Below, piece after piece: positions 1-8,821 of a DNA stretch of 64,000 nt. Below the pieces are notes generated by a model that was given only the letters and a program-made list of their open reading frames with translations, had not been told where the DNA came from and did no database searches. The translations under genes were made by a program, and so were the position numbers. How positions within the stretch are numbered: position 1 is the stretch's first letter; the number at the start of each line of letters is the position of its first letter. Origin of the DNA: Fictibacillus arsenicus (GTDB lineage Bacteria > Bacillota > Bacilli > Bacillales > Fictibacillaceae); NCBI RefSeq assembly GCF_001642935.1, contig NZ_CP016761.1, positions 868,001 to 932,000 of the forward strand, written 5' to 3'.

Positions 1-651
1 CCTATCCTTTATTAGTTGTTGATACCCATAGGATGTATACACACTTCCTTGATCTGAGTGGATTATAACCCCTTTGGGGTTCCCTCGTGATTCCAAAGCT
101 GCTTTTAAGGTATCTGCCACAAGAGGAACTTGTTGATGGGTATAGAGCTTGTGAGCCACAATTTGATTATTAAATAAATCCATTATGGTCGATAGGTACA
201 ATGTAATAGAACCATATTGAACATATGTTATATCTGTTACCCACTTTTGATTAGGTCGAGCTGCTGAAAAATCTCGATTTAAAATGTTTGGTGCGACAAT
301 GATGGATTCCCCTTGAGATTTCCACTTGCGCTTTGGCTTTACACGGCACTGTAGATGATGCTTTTGCATAATACGTTGCACCGAATTTCGATTCAAACTA
401 ATTTGATATCGACGTTTAAGTAAATTCTTAATTTTACGATGTCCATACCGATAGTTAGTCTCTTCACAAAGTGAGATAATGACCTTCTCTGATTTAGACA
501 AATCATTAGATGGAGTAGACACCCAACGATAGTATGTGGACCTTGGAACGTTTAGCGCGCTTAGAATAGCCGTAACCGTGTACTTTTTTCGTAATTTTTT
601 TACCAAACGGAGAACTACTTCTTTTTCAACTCCTTTTCGATCTCCAAATAC
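1..651 (-). CDS. IS3-family transposase OrfB (DDE integrase), partial, made by -1 frameshift
   Basis: Reading the reverse strand from 651 gives about 217 open codons to the window edge with no stop and no good start codon. The protein begins with a helix-turn-helix segment like HTH_21 (YTVTAILSALNVPRSTYYRW), followed by an rve integrase core with the first two catalytic aspartates in WVTDITYV and IIHSDQGS. The third acidic residue lies outside the window. A six-A-plus-G slippery run at 651-657 sits just before the end of orfA, so the enzyme is expected as an OrfAB fusion produced by -1 ribosomal frameshifting, as known for this family. The frame is intact as far as it can be seen. Confidence 0.85.
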
Positions 652-932
652 TTTTTTAAGATTTCATTCTCCTGTTTATAGTGATTGAATTGACGGTCCT
701 TTTTTTCCTCTTCACTAGCTGAATCAGGTCCAAGACCGTAAGAGTATTGTTTGCCTATTGGCTGATTAAACCGGTGTACTTGATTTTCACGATACCATTT
801 CACCCATGTTTTTATTTGCGAAACATTTTTAATGCCATACTTATTCATAATTTCTTCATTCGTAAATTGGCCACTCATTTTATCCTTAACAACAGCCCAC
901 TTTGTTTCTTTTGAATATACGTTTTTGCCCAT
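615..932 (-). CDS. IS3-family OrfA (DNA-binding helix-turn-helix protein)
   Basis: A 105-residue protein with an N-terminal helix-turn-helix (residues about 8-50, with the segment IKTWVKWY at its end) and a C-terminal lysine/glutamate-rich stretch likely to form the leucine-zipper-like coiled coil seen in IS3 OrfA proteins. It binds the IS ends and alone usually regulates transposition; the fusion with OrfB is the transposase. The start ATG at 932 has a TCGGAGGT ribosome site at 941-948. The gene ends in a poly-lysine tract encoded by the A-rich frameshift region that leads into orfB. Confidence 0.88.
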   Translation of the reverse strand: MGKNVYSKETKWAVVKDKMSGQFTNEEIMNKYGIKNVSQIKTWVKWYRENQVHRFNQPIGKQYSYGLGPDSASEEEKKDRQFNHYKQENEILKKYLEIEKELKKK

Positions 933-935
933 GCA

Positions 936-987
936 AAAACACCTCCGATTATCACTTAGAATAAGTGTATCATTTCGGAGGTGTTTT
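936..987 (-). promoter_or_regulatory. Hairpin sequestering the orfA ribosome site
   Basis: A 13-bp perfect stem (936-948 with 975-987) encloses a second 6-bp stem (953-958 with 962-967). On the transposase-coding strand the distal arm contains the GGAGGT ribosome site. A transcript entering from outside the IS would fold and hide this site, while a transcript starting inside the stem would not. Protection from read-through expression is known for several insertion sequences; here it is inferred from the fold. Confidence 0.6.
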
Positions 988-1040
988 ATTGTGTCTCATC
1001 TACCTAGGTTAGTCTACCTTGAGACCAGCTTTTTCTTTGC

Positions 1041-2000
1041 TTATTTTTTGATAAGACCGATTTCTACAAGACGCTCATATAAGAAGTCACCAGCTGTGAT
1101 CGGCGGATACTTCTCAGGATTATCTTCAGTGATGCATGAAGGAATCGTCTCCAACAATGAATTCGGGTATGGGTGTACGAAGAACGGCATGGAATAACGA
1201 GATGTGTTCTCGCCTTCAGGATTTACTACACGGTGAGTAGTTGCCGGGATCACTTCGTTCGTGATACGGGAAAGCATGTCCCCAGCGTCAACGATAATTT
1301 GTCCTTTTTCAGCTTTAACAGGTACCCATTCGCCTTCATGAGTTAGAAGTTCTAAACCAGAAGCTGTTGATTCTACTAAAAGAGTGATCAAGTTAATGTC
1401 TTCATGCTCACCTGCACGAATCCCACCTTTATCCATTGAATCATCAAGTGGCGGATAGTGGATTGCACGAAGAATGCTGTTTCCGTCTTGGATCATGTCA
1501 GCAAAGAATCTTGGACGAAGGTCCATTTGAATCGCAAGTGCTTCAAGCATGTTGCGAGCAACACGCTCTAACTCACGATAGAAGTTCAACGCATATTGAC
1601 GAAGCTCTGCTACTTCTTCAGGCCAAACGTTAGCTGCATAATCACTTGAAAGCGGGTGTCCAACAGGAAGCTCTTGACCCACGTGGAAAAATTCTTTTAG
1701 ATCTCCAACAGAACGATTCTTTGCATGTTCTTTTCCGAATCCAGTGTATCCGCGCGCTCCGCCTTCAACACCTTCATACTTTTGCTTAATTTCTGTATCA
1801 AGTGTGAAAAACTTTTCCCAAAGTTCATAGTTTTTTTCGATTAGGTGAGTGTTCACACCATGACCTTCTAAAATGATGAAACCTGTTTCTTTCAGACCTG
1901 CTTCAAATTCAGCGGCGAATTCTTTACGCTGTTCAGAAGTGCCGTGCGTAAAGTTTTTCAGGTTTAATGTTTTAACTAGTGATGCAGTTTGTGTAGACAT
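1041..2000 (-). CDS. Isopenicillin N synthase-like 2-oxoglutarate/Fe(II) dioxygenase
   Basis: A 319-residue cytosolic non-heme iron oxygenase of the isopenicillin N synthase/plant DIOX_N family. The iron site is visible as HED (around residue 196) and the downstream His of THRVVNP (around 254), followed by the RYS motif that binds the 2-oxoglutarate carboxylate. The N-terminal DIOX_N region (GFIILEGHGV) is present. The start ATG at 2000 is chosen because it has a GGGGG ribosome site; an upstream ATG in frame has none. The gene stands alone; its substrate cannot be told from sequence, and close relatives are annotated only as family members. The IS3 element lies immediately downstream. Confidence 0.88.
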   Translation of the reverse strand: MSTQTASLVKTLNLKNFTHGTSEQRKEFAAEFEAGLKETGFIILEGHGVNTHLIEKNYELWEKFFTLDTEIKQKYEGVEGGARGYTGFGKEHAKNRSVGDLKEFFHVGQELPVGHPLSSDYAANVWPEEVAELRQYALNFYRELERVARNMLEALAIQMDLRPRFFADMIQDGNSILRAIHYPPLDDSMDKGGIRAGEHEDINLITLLVESTASGLELLTHEGEWVPVKAEKGQIIVDAGDMLSRITNEVIPATTHRVVNPEGENTSRYSMPFFVHPYPNSLLETIPSCITEDNPEKYPPITAGDFLYERLVEIGLIKK

Positions 2001-2214
2001 ATTATATAGCCCCCAGACTTTTATGTAATCGCTTTCAAACAGTTTAAATTTTATCATAAAAGTATTGAGTAGCAATAGCTATTTTCAAGAATAGTACTAT
2101 TTTTAAACATAGGTAGCAGGGAGATACAAGATACTGGAAGTGGTTAAATGAAATTCAAGTGCTTTGTGTTACTATTAAACTACAAATTATTGATTGGAAT
2201 CGGTAGGTGAATTC

Positions 2215-4497
2215 ATGCCTCAATCTGTAAAAATATCCGTTCGGACACTTGTCGAATATGTATTCCGTTCAGGTAGCATTGAATCAGGATTTAAAACGAC
2301 ATCCTCATTAATAGAGGGAACGAAAGCTCATCAAACGATACAAAAAACTTATGGTGAAGCAGATGCTGCAGAAGTATTCTTGCAGATGAGCTATACGTAT
2401 GAAGAGATTGATTTCATGGTGGAAGGCCGCTGCGATGGTCTTTTGTTTGAGGAAGATCATGTGACGATTGATGAAATCAAATCAACCGCAAAACAGTTAG
2501 ATGATATAAAGAAAGATTCTTATCCCGTCCACTGGGCTCAGGCAAAGTGCTATGCCTATATGTACTTAAAAAAAGAAGAAAAAGAGAAGGTTAGGGTTCA
2601 GCTTACATACGTACAGGTGGAGTCAGGTGAACAAAAAAGATTTCATGAAAACTGTACCATGGCAGAGCTAGAGGAGTTCATGCTTAATCTCGTAAAAAGC
2701 TATGCTCCTTATGCGAAACTTCGATTAGAGAATCTGCAGCTGAGAAACGAGAGCATCCAAGAACTTCCTTTTCCGTTTGATCATTATCGAAACGGACAGC
2801 GGAATTTTGCAGGTGCCGTTTATAAGACGATTGCGGATAAAAAAACACTGTTTGCTAATGCGCCAACGGGGACTGGGAAAACGATTTCTACCCTATTTCC
2901 TGCTGTTAAAGCCATGGGAGAGGAAAAGGCAGAAAAGATCTTTTATCTTACAGCAAAAACGCTGAACCGGAAGAATGCGGAAGAAGCCCTTTCGCTGATG
3001 AAAGAGAAAGGGTTGTTTTTTCAAAGTGTAACGATTACGGCGAAAGACAAGGTTTGTTTCAAAGAGGAGACGCGCTGTGATTCTTCCTATTGTGAATTTG
3101 CTGACGGGTATTTTGACCGAATCAACGATGCGGTACTAGATATTTTAAAAAATGAATCGATAATGAATCGTGATGTCATCTCTCGATATGCACAAAAACA
3201 TAAAGTCTGTCCGTTTGAATTTTCGATTGATCTGGCATATGCGGCAGATGGTGTGATCTGTGACTACAACTACGTGTTTGATCCGCGAGTATCTTTTAAA
3301 CGTTTGTTTGAAGAACAAAAGAAACGTACGGTGCTGCTCATGGATGAAGCGCATAATCTCGTAGACCGCGCTCGTGGCATGTATTCTGCAGAACTGCAGA
3401 AATCAGCATTCTTGCAGCTGTCCAGAGAATACAAAGGAAAGAATGACGGGCTATGGAGGACTGCAAAGGCGATAAATGATGAGATGCTGAAACTGAAAAA
3501 AGAATATGGGGAGAAACAGGTTGCCGTTCCTGATCTTCCTGAAGATTTTATCGGCTGTTTGGATGATTTTCTGGTGCAGGCCGAACAGCTGCTGGCAAGC
3601 GGTGAAAGTGATGAACAGCTGCTTGAAGCCTTTTTTGCTGCGCTTCAAATGGTAAAAATATCAGATTTTTATGATGAGCGGTTTGTTACATTTATTGATG
3701 TGTTTAAGAGCGAAGTAGAGGTTCGCTTATTCTGTATGGATCCGTCACAGCTTCTTTTTCAAACAGGGAAAAAATACGGCTCCCGCATTTTCTTTTCTGC
3801 GACACTTTCTCCGCTATCCTATTTTCGGGAGATGCTTGGCGGCGGGGAAGAAGACTATGTAATTCGCATGCCATCACCTTATGAGAAGGAACAGCTGGAT
3901 GTTTTTATTCAGCCTCTTTCTACTCGTTTCAGAGATAGAGAAACGACAATTGAACCTATAAAGGAAATGATTATCGATCTTGTGGATAAGAGGCCGGGGA
4001 ATTATCTCGTCTTTTTCCCGTCCTATCGTTATATGACCGATGTGGTTGATCGGCTTCTGGAAGAAGATCCAGCATTTCATCCTATTGTTCAGCACCCTGC
4101 CATGTCAGAGGACGAGCGTGAGAAATTCCTGGCTAACTTTGATACGGCTGGAGAGCAATCTCTTGTTGGTTTCGCTGTCATGGGCGGTATTTTTTCAGAA
4201 GGAATTGATCTGAAAGGCGACCGCCTAACAGGAGCTGTAATAATTGGAGTCGGTTTGCCGCAAGTCGGATTAGAGCGAGATACGATGAAGGATTATTTTC
4301 AAAACGCTGGGAAGAATGGCTATGATTTTGCATACGTTTACCCGGGCATGAACAAAGTGCTGCAGGCTGGGGGCAGGGTAATAAGGTCTGAAGAGGATCG
4401 CGGAACACTCGTACTTGTGGATGACCGGTTTTTAAGCCGCAAGTATGTGGAGATGCTGCCGGAAGAATGGAGGGATTTTGTTGTGCTAAAGGGGTAG
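2215..4497 (+). CDS. PD-(D/E)XK nuclease - Rad3/XPD-type DNA helicase fusion
   Basis: A 760-residue protein. The N-terminal 190 residues look like a PD-(D/E)XK nuclease (GRCDG near 71, DEIKST near 85 giving the E-x-K signature, then a QAKCYAYMY helix). The rest is a superfamily 2 helicase of the DinG/XPD group: Walker A APTGTGKT near 216, four cysteines between about 280 and 331 expected to hold a 4Fe-4S cluster, DEAH near 376, SATL and a C-terminal GGRVIRSEED motif VI. It probably unwinds and trims DNA during repair. The ATG at 2215 has GGTAGGTG upstream; a TTG seven codons earlier is less likely. It is a single-gene unit. Confidence 0.88.
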   Translation: MPQSVKISVRTLVEYVFRSGSIESGFKTTSSLIEGTKAHQTIQKTYGEADAAEVFLQMSYTYEEIDFMVEGRCDGLLFEEDHVTIDEIKSTAKQLDDIKKDSYPVHWAQAKCYAYMYLKKEEKEKVRVQLTYVQVESGEQKRFHENCTMAELEEFMLNLVKSYAPYAKLRLENLQLRNESIQELPFPFDHYRNGQRNFAGAVYKTIADKKTLFANAPTGTGKTISTLFPAVKAMGEEKAEKIFYLTAKTLNRKNAEEALSLMKEKGLFFQSVTITAKDKVCFKEETRCDSSYCEFADGYFDRINDAVLDILKNESIMNRDVISRYAQKHKVCPFEFSIDLAYAADGVICDYNYVFDPRVSFKRLFEEQKKRTVLLMDEAHNLVDRARGMYSAELQKSAFLQLSREYKGKNDGLWRTAKAINDEMLKLKKEYGEKQVAVPDLPEDFIGCLDDFLVQAEQLLASGESDEQLLEAFFAALQMVKISDFYDERFVTFIDVFKSEVEVRLFCMDPSQLLFQTGKKYGSRIFFSATLSPLSYFREMLGGGEEDYVIRMPSPYEKEQLDVFIQPLSTRFRDRETTIEPIKEMIIDLVDKRPGNYLVFFPSYRYMTDVVDRLLEEDPAFHPIVQHPAMSEDEREKFLANFDTAGEQSLVGFAVMGGIFSEGIDLKGDRLTGAVIIGVGLPQVGLERDTMKDYFQNAGKNGYDFAYVYPGMNKVLQAGGRVIRSEEDRGTLVLVDDRFLSRKYVEMLPEEWRDFVVLKG

Positions 4498-4525
4498 GAT
4501 GTTTGTGGGTAGTTTGTCGAAAAGT

Positions 4526-4613
4526 CTATAAAACATTTTGAAGGCTCATAAAAATTTTTGAAGGTCATAAAAAAATTTTGAGGACCATAAATTTCCTCGA
4601 AGGCTCATAAATG
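4526..4613. repeat. Degenerate ~20-nt tandem repeat patch 1
   Basis: Four and a half units of about 19-20 nt (4526, 4545, 4565, 4585, 4604), each of the form CTCATAAAAATTTTTGAAGG with a few changes. The patch lies directly behind the helicase stop codon. No coding capacity is seen. Related-looking patches occur at 22865, 32741 and 54075. Confidence 0.6.
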
Positions 4614-4671
4614 AAATCATACTTATTGTTAAGTTGCTTGGCACCGGCCAATCCTTCCTAAATCAAAAATG

Positions 4672-4710
4672 AAAACACTTGGAGTCACCGCTCCAAGTGT
4701 TTATTTTTTA
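4672..4710 (-). terminator. Rho-independent terminator of the methyltransferase gene
   Basis: A 12-bp perfect stem (4673-4684 with 4691-4702, loop of six) overlaps the reverse-strand stop codon at 4701. T-rich runs on both sides suggest it could also stop transcription from the helicase side. Confidence 0.75.
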
Positions 4711-5396
4711 TATAATCCAGCCCATAAAAATGGCAAACCAAATGTATCTGCCGGCTGCTTTATTTCTTTCATTTTACGAAGTTCGAGCTCTTCAAAATCT
4801 GAAAACACCTCACGAATCTTTTTAAATGTATAACCGAGGCCGCCTTTCATCGTTCGTTCCCGATAAACTTCCTCATCTGGTATATCAAGTCCCATGCCTT
4901 CTGCATCAAAACACGTAATCGCAAAGTGCCCGCCTGCTTTTAAACAGTTGTTTAATAGATGAAGATAGCTCACCCTTCTGTGAGGAGGGACATGGTGGAA
5001 ACAGCCAGAATCATAGATTAAATCGTATTCATCATGAGGAATATCGAGTTTGAAGATATTGCCTTGAATCAAATTTACATGAACATTTTTTTCTTCCGCT
5101 CGTTCACGTGCCCATTGAAGTCCTTCACTCGAAAGATCAACAGCATCAACCTTAAACCCTAGTTCTGCAAGATAGATAGCATTTCGTCCAGGTCCGCATC
5201 CCAGTTCAAGAACCCGTCCGGGCTTAATAATCCCGTTTTCAATATAGTTCACTAGATTCTCGTCCGGTGCGTCAATAAAAAAAGGAATCTTCTTATTTCG
5301 ATCTTCATAAAAAGAATTCCAGAATGCACCTTCATCACGTAAAAGTGAGTCCAGCATGTCATAAACATGTTCATTTTTAGTAATTAATTTTGTCAA
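4701..5396 (-). CDS. Class I SAM-dependent methyltransferase
   Basis: A 231-residue soluble methyltransferase of the Rossmann-fold class I type. Motif I is VLELGCGPGRNAIYLAELGF near residues 62-81, followed by acidic motif II VDAVDLS and a DLIYDSGCFHHV segment typical of TehB/YjhP-like small-molecule methyltransferases. The substrate is unknown. The ORF starts at an ATG at 5396. The gene stands alone, opposed to the helicase, and ends in its own terminator hairpin. Confidence 0.85.
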   Translation of the reverse strand: MTKLITKNEHVYDMLDSLLRDEGAFWNSFYEDRNKKIPFFIDAPDENLVNYIENGIIKPGRVLELGCGPGRNAIYLAELGFKVDAVDLSSEGLQWARERAEEKNVHVNLIQGNIFKLDIPHDEYDLIYDSGCFHHVPPHRRVSYLHLLNNCLKAGGHFAITCFDAEGMGLDIPDEEVYRERTMKGGLGYTFKKIREVFSDFEELELRKMKEIKQPADTFGLPFLWAGLYKK

Positions 5397-5513
5397 AAAA
5401 TCGTCCGCCTTTCATAGGTTAAATAGGCCGTTGACTGACTGAGATGTATATCTCTATTTTACCAAAAAATAGATTATAATTGGGGTGAAGAGTGAATAAA
5501 AGAGGTGGAAAAA

Positions 5514-6023
5514 GTGAAAGATTTAGCGGGTCTTACATTAAAAAAAGCAGGAACTGAGCATGTGGCAGGAATAGCTAAAGTTTGCTCAGAAGGATGGAGA
5601 GCAACATATGGTTATTTGGAAGATGAAGCGTATGTAGAGCAGGTTATTGAAGAGTATTTTAATCAGGATAGGGTCTTGAAAGAAGTCACCGAGTTCAGTG
5701 AACAGTGGCACGGCTACTTTATTGCGAAAGAGGAAGGTCAAGTTGTAGGTGCAATTGGCGGCGGAACAACGGGTAGCCAAAGGGGTGAAATCTTCGTCTT
5801 TTACATGGATCCAAATAAGCGAGGATTAGGAATCGGAAGTAAGCTATTGAGCTTTTATACGGATTATCAAAAAAGTCTTGGTATAAAAGAGCAATGGCTT
5901 TCAGCGCAAAAGGGTAATGAAAAAGGTATTCCTTTTTATGAAGCGAGGGGATTTGTAAAACAATCCGAAAAGGTAAGTAAACGAACCCATCACATTTCTT
6001 TCCGTTATATGAGAAAAATATAA
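5514..6023 (+). CDS. GNAT-family N-acetyltransferase
   Basis: A 169-residue acetyltransferase. The acetyl-CoA pyrophosphate loop is visible in MDPNKRGLGIGSKLL (Q/RxxGxG/A pattern, R-G-L-G-I-G), and the C-terminal FYEARGF segment is the usual beta6-alpha4 end of the fold. The GTG at 5514 is taken as the start because AGAGGTGG at 5501-5508 is correctly spaced from it; a GTG at 5505 overlaps that site. Substrate unknown. It is followed by a short hairpin and T-run near 6048-6083. Confidence 0.85.
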   Translation: MKDLAGLTLKKAGTEHVAGIAKVCSEGWRATYGYLEDEAYVEQVIEEYFNQDRVLKEVTEFSEQWHGYFIAKEEGQVVGAIGGGTTGSQRGEIFVFYMDPNKRGLGIGSKLLSFYTDYQKSLGIKEQWLSAQKGNEKGIPFYEARGFVKQSEKVSKRTHHISFRYMRKI

Positions 6024-6342
6024 GCCCTCCATCGAGGGAGGCCACTGAAAATCCGGTTGATTACACCGGTTTTTCTTTTTTTGCCTACAAACATGTAAGG
6101 ATTGTAGCGGAAGGGTACTGACTCCTCGAAAATGAAATTCACATTTTCTTCGTGAGAGGCAAAGCTGTCGAAGCCTTCCTTGTCCTGCGGGACGAGTGGG
6201 ACAGGTGAGACCCCTAAAGGCGCGTAGCGGCAGGGGGCTCACCGCCCGCCCCACGGAAAGCATGTACCCTGGAGCGGAGATCCCCGCATTCAACAGATTA
6301 TTTAGAGACTTTTTCAAAGCCCTCCATCGAGGAGCTTTTTTG
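6022..6342. other. Convergent intergenic region with duplicated terminator-like segment
   Basis: The 319 bases between converging genes hold repeat copy A (6100-6285) and two copies of the same 16-bp sequence AAGCCCTCCATCGAGG, at 6022-6037 and 6317-6332. The right-hand copy leads into a T-run (6336-6341) and can end the acetyltransferase transcript; a CCGGT/ACCGG hairpin with T-run at 6053-6081 follows the left copy. No gene is seen here. Confidence 0.6.
6100..6285 (+). repeat. Dispersed palindromic element, copy A (long form)
   Basis: One of six related elements in the window. Shared core: CAGGTGAGAC and GGCTCACCG arms, then CGGAAAGC. This copy carries the about 60-bp extra segment also present in copy C (TTCGAAGCCTTCCTTGTCC). 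Its ends are decayed relative to the GTTGAT/ATCAAC termini of copies B, C, E and F. Confidence 0.8.
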
Positions 6343-6969
6343 TTATTCATCCACGTTTTTTTTACGCAGCAATAAGGATTGAAAGTCCATGCTTCCACCG
6401 GCTTCAGGAACGACATGAAAGTTCCGCACTTCAAATAATGGCGATACTACGTCTTGAATGTCTTCGTTTGTATAAAAAGAAAAGAATCGTTTTGGTATAT
6501 ATGTGTCGTCTTCCCAAACTCCTTCTGAATCTTTTCCGCCGTATACTCCCATATAAAACAATCCATCGTCTTTAAGTACCGTATGAATGTTTTTGAGAAC
6601 AGCAGGCAAGCTCACTTTTGGAACGTGAAGCAGTGTATTCATCGCCCATACAGCATCAAAGGATTCAGCATCAAAATCGAGTGTATAATAATCCATCGCT
6701 TCTGCTTTTAATCCTTTCATACGGCATGTTTCGACCATGCTTGGAGAAAGATCGATACACGTTACATCAAAGCCGTGATCCAGCAAATATTTCCCGTGCT
6801 GTCCAGAGCCTGCGCCGATATCAAGAACTGTACGTAATCCTTCATTGCTAAGAGCATCTATGTAAGATTTCAGCTCAACAATCTTCCACTCTTCTATATC
6901 GGCTTTATCTCTTGAATCAGCCTGCTCGTTATAGCTTGCTTTCAGACTTTCTTTTAACAAAAGATCCAT
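6343..6969 (-). CDS. Class I SAM-dependent methyltransferase
   Basis: A 208-residue methyltransferase with motif I VLDIGAGSGQHGKYLLDHGF near residues 43-62, acidic motif TCIDLSPSMV, and AVWAMNTLLHVP as motif IV, a pattern shared with UbiE/MenG-like and TehB-like enzymes. It is not notably similar to the methyltransferase at 4701. The substrate cannot be deduced. The start ATG at 6969 has a reverse-strand AAGGAGCGAACT ribosome site. It is transcribed away from the AbgT gene, with a 258-bp divergent promoter region between. Confidence 0.85.
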   Translation of the reverse strand: MDLLLKESLKASYNEQADSRDKADIEEWKIVELKSYIDALSNEGLRTVLDIGAGSGQHGKYLLDHGFDVTCIDLSPSMVETCRMKGLKAEAMDYYTLDFDAESFDAVWAMNTLLHVPKVSLPAVLKNIHTVLKDDGLFYMGVYGGKDSEGVWEDDTYIPKRFFSFYTNEDIQDVVSPLFEVRNFHVVPEAGGSMDFQSLLLRKKNVDE

Positions 6970-7149
6970 GTAGTTCGCTCCTTAAAAAAGATATGTTCGA
7001 AAAGCAAAATGATAGATTTATTATAGCGAAAGATGTCAGACTGGTAAATTTTAAAATGAAAGAAAATTCTGCGAAGGAAAGCCCTTACATTCTCCTCCCG
7101 CCTTGTCAGTTCTGCTTTGTAGTAAAAAAGTTGTGTTCTTAATTCCCCC

Positions 7150-7178
7150 TTGAAAGCATGACGAGCAGCCTGTAGAAT
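7150..7178 (+). promoter_or_regulatory. SigA-type promoter of the AbgT gene
   Basis: TTGAAA at 7150-7155 and TAGAAT at 7173-7178 are separated by 17 bp, close to the vegetative consensus. It lies about 50 bp before the AbgT-family start codon. Confidence 0.6.
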
Positions 7179-7227
7179 GTTAAGAAATTCAATTTTCTGA
7201 ATAATCATAACAAAAAGGAGGATCATC

Positions 7228-8796
7228 ATGGCACGTTCAGCAATTAAAGCAGTACCAACACCAAAACCGCCAGAGCCGGATCAAAAACCAAAGAATTTTT
7301 TTAACAGGCTATTGGACTGGGTAGAGAAAAACGGAAATAAGCTACCTGATGTTCTTACTTTATTTGTGATTATTACAGCACTTATTCTTCTTGGATCTCT
7401 TATAGCTGGAGTATCAGGCTGGAGTGCAGTGAATCCTGCCAACAATGAAAGAATTGCAGCTGTCAATTTATTAAACGAAGAGGGCATTAAACGGATGCTG
7501 ACAGAACTGGTCAGCAACTTTGTAAACTTCCCTCCGCTAGGACTAGTCCTAGTTGTCATGCTTGGAGTTGGACTAGCTGAATCAACAGGTCTTATCTCAG
7601 CATTTATGCGCAGAGTCGTTCTAGCCTCGCCAAAAGCACTTATCTTGCCAATTATTATATTTATCGGAATCGTAGGAAACGCTGCTGCTGATGCCGCATT
7701 AATTGTACTTCCGCCTGTTGCAGCCATGGTGTTCTTAACACTTGGACGTCATCCGATTGCAGGACTTGCAGCAGCTTATGCAGCCGTTGCTGGCGGATTT
7801 AGTGCAAACATCATCATCAGCATGCTCGATGTCATGCTTGCCGGATTTACAGAATCAGCAGCACATCTGCAAGATAAAGAGTATATAGCGAATCCTGCAA
7901 TGAATTATTACTTCATGCTTACTTCCACATTTGTTCTTTTGCCTGTAGCCGTTTGGGTTACTACAAAGATCGTAGAGCCGAGACTTGGTGAGTACCATCC
8001 ACCTGACGATCTTGAAGTTAAAAAACAGGCTCTTTCTTCAGATGAAAAAAGAGGCTTAAAGTGGGCGACTATTTCTCTCCTCGTTTACACAGGTATCATA
8101 CTTCTTGTTACGGTTCCTGAGGGAGCAATGCTTCGTCATCCGAAAACAGGCGAGCTTATCGACTCCCCATTTATGGATTCACTCGTACCTATTATGCTTC
8201 TATTCTTTTTAGTTCCAGCAATGGCTTATGGGTTTGGCTCTAGGGCGTTGAAGAACGACAAAGATGTAGCCGAGCATTTAACGAAAGCGATGAGCGGAAT
8301 GGGGTACTATATCGTCCTTGCCTTTATCGCAGCTCAGATGATTGCTTATTTTAGCTGGAGCAACTTAGGATCAATTATTGCTATAACGGGTGCGGACTTT
8401 TTAAAGGAATCAGGATTTACCGGATTGCCGCTATTGCTGGCTTTCATTCTATTCACAGCACTTGTTAACTTGCTTATTGCAAGCTCATCAGCAAAGTGGG
8501 CAATTCTTGGTCCGGTCTTTGTACCGATGTTTATGGCCTTAGATTACAGCCCGGCATTCACACAAATGGCGTATAGAATTGGAGATTCGATTACAAACAC
8601 GATCACGCCGATGCTTGCATACTTTGCGATATTGCTTTCTTTTGCTAAAAAGTTCGATAAGAATATGGGGATGGGGACACTCATTTCGTCCTTGCTTCCG
8701 TACACGATCGCCTATACGATTTTCTGGTGCATCTTATTTGCTGTCTGGTACGTGCTAGGACTTCCATTAGGTCCTGGCGAATATATAAAAATGTAG
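7228..8796 (+). CDS. AbgT-family transporter
   Basis: A 522-residue inner-membrane protein of the AbgT family (E. coli AbgT, Neisseria MtrF), with about ten to twelve hydrophobic segments. The N-terminal WVEKNGNKLPDVLTLF and the later VPMFMALDYSPAFTQMAYRI region with SITNTITPMLAYF are family hallmarks. E. coli AbgT imports p-aminobenzoyl-glutamate; other members export sulfonamides. AAAGGAGGATCATC gives a strong ribosome site. The M20 amidohydrolase follows after 25 bases, mirroring the E. coli abgABT arrangement, so uptake of an N-acyl or aminobenzoyl amino acid for cleavage is the likely job. The exact substrate is inferred. Confidence 0.9.
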   Translation: MARSAIKAVPTPKPPEPDQKPKNFFNRLLDWVEKNGNKLPDVLTLFVIITALILLGSLIAGVSGWSAVNPANNERIAAVNLLNEEGIKRMLTELVSNFVNFPPLGLVLVVMLGVGLAESTGLISAFMRRVVLASPKALILPIIIFIGIVGNAAADAALIVLPPVAAMVFLTLGRHPIAGLAAAYAAVAGGFSANIIISMLDVMLAGFTESAAHLQDKEYIANPAMNYYFMLTSTFVLLPVAVWVTTKIVEPRLGEYHPPDDLEVKKQALSSDEKRGLKWATISLLVYTGIILLVTVPEGAMLRHPKTGELIDSPFMDSLVPIMLLFFLVPAMAYGFGSRALKNDKDVAEHLTKAMSGMGYYIVLAFIAAQMIAYFSWSNLGSIIAITGADFLKESGFTGLPLLLAFILFTALVNLLIASSSAKWAILGPVFVPMFMALDYSPAFTQMAYRIGDSITNTITPMLAYFAILLSFAKKFDKNMGMGTLISSLLPYTIAYTIFWCILFAVWYVLGLPLGPGEYIKM

Positions 8797-8821
8797 AATC
8801 TAAAAGAAGGAGTGAGCGGAT

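Larger units (their letters stand above)
1..1030 (-). mobile_element. IS3-family insertion sequence, partial (runs off left edge)
   Basis: Contains orfA and an overlapping orfB in the -1 frame, the normal IS3-family arrangement. The orfB end and the far inverted repeat lie beyond the window. The near end is not certain: sequence between about 990 and 1027 holds GTCTCA/TGAGAC and TCTACC/GGTAGA inverted motifs typical of a terminus, so the boundary is placed near 1027, just before the stop codon of the next gene. No second end is visible, so no target duplication can be read. Confidence 0.85.

Noticed and set aside
7281-7727. 148-codon reverse frame inside the AbgT gene
   Set aside because: A shadow of the transporter coding sequence on the opposite strand with no start signal.
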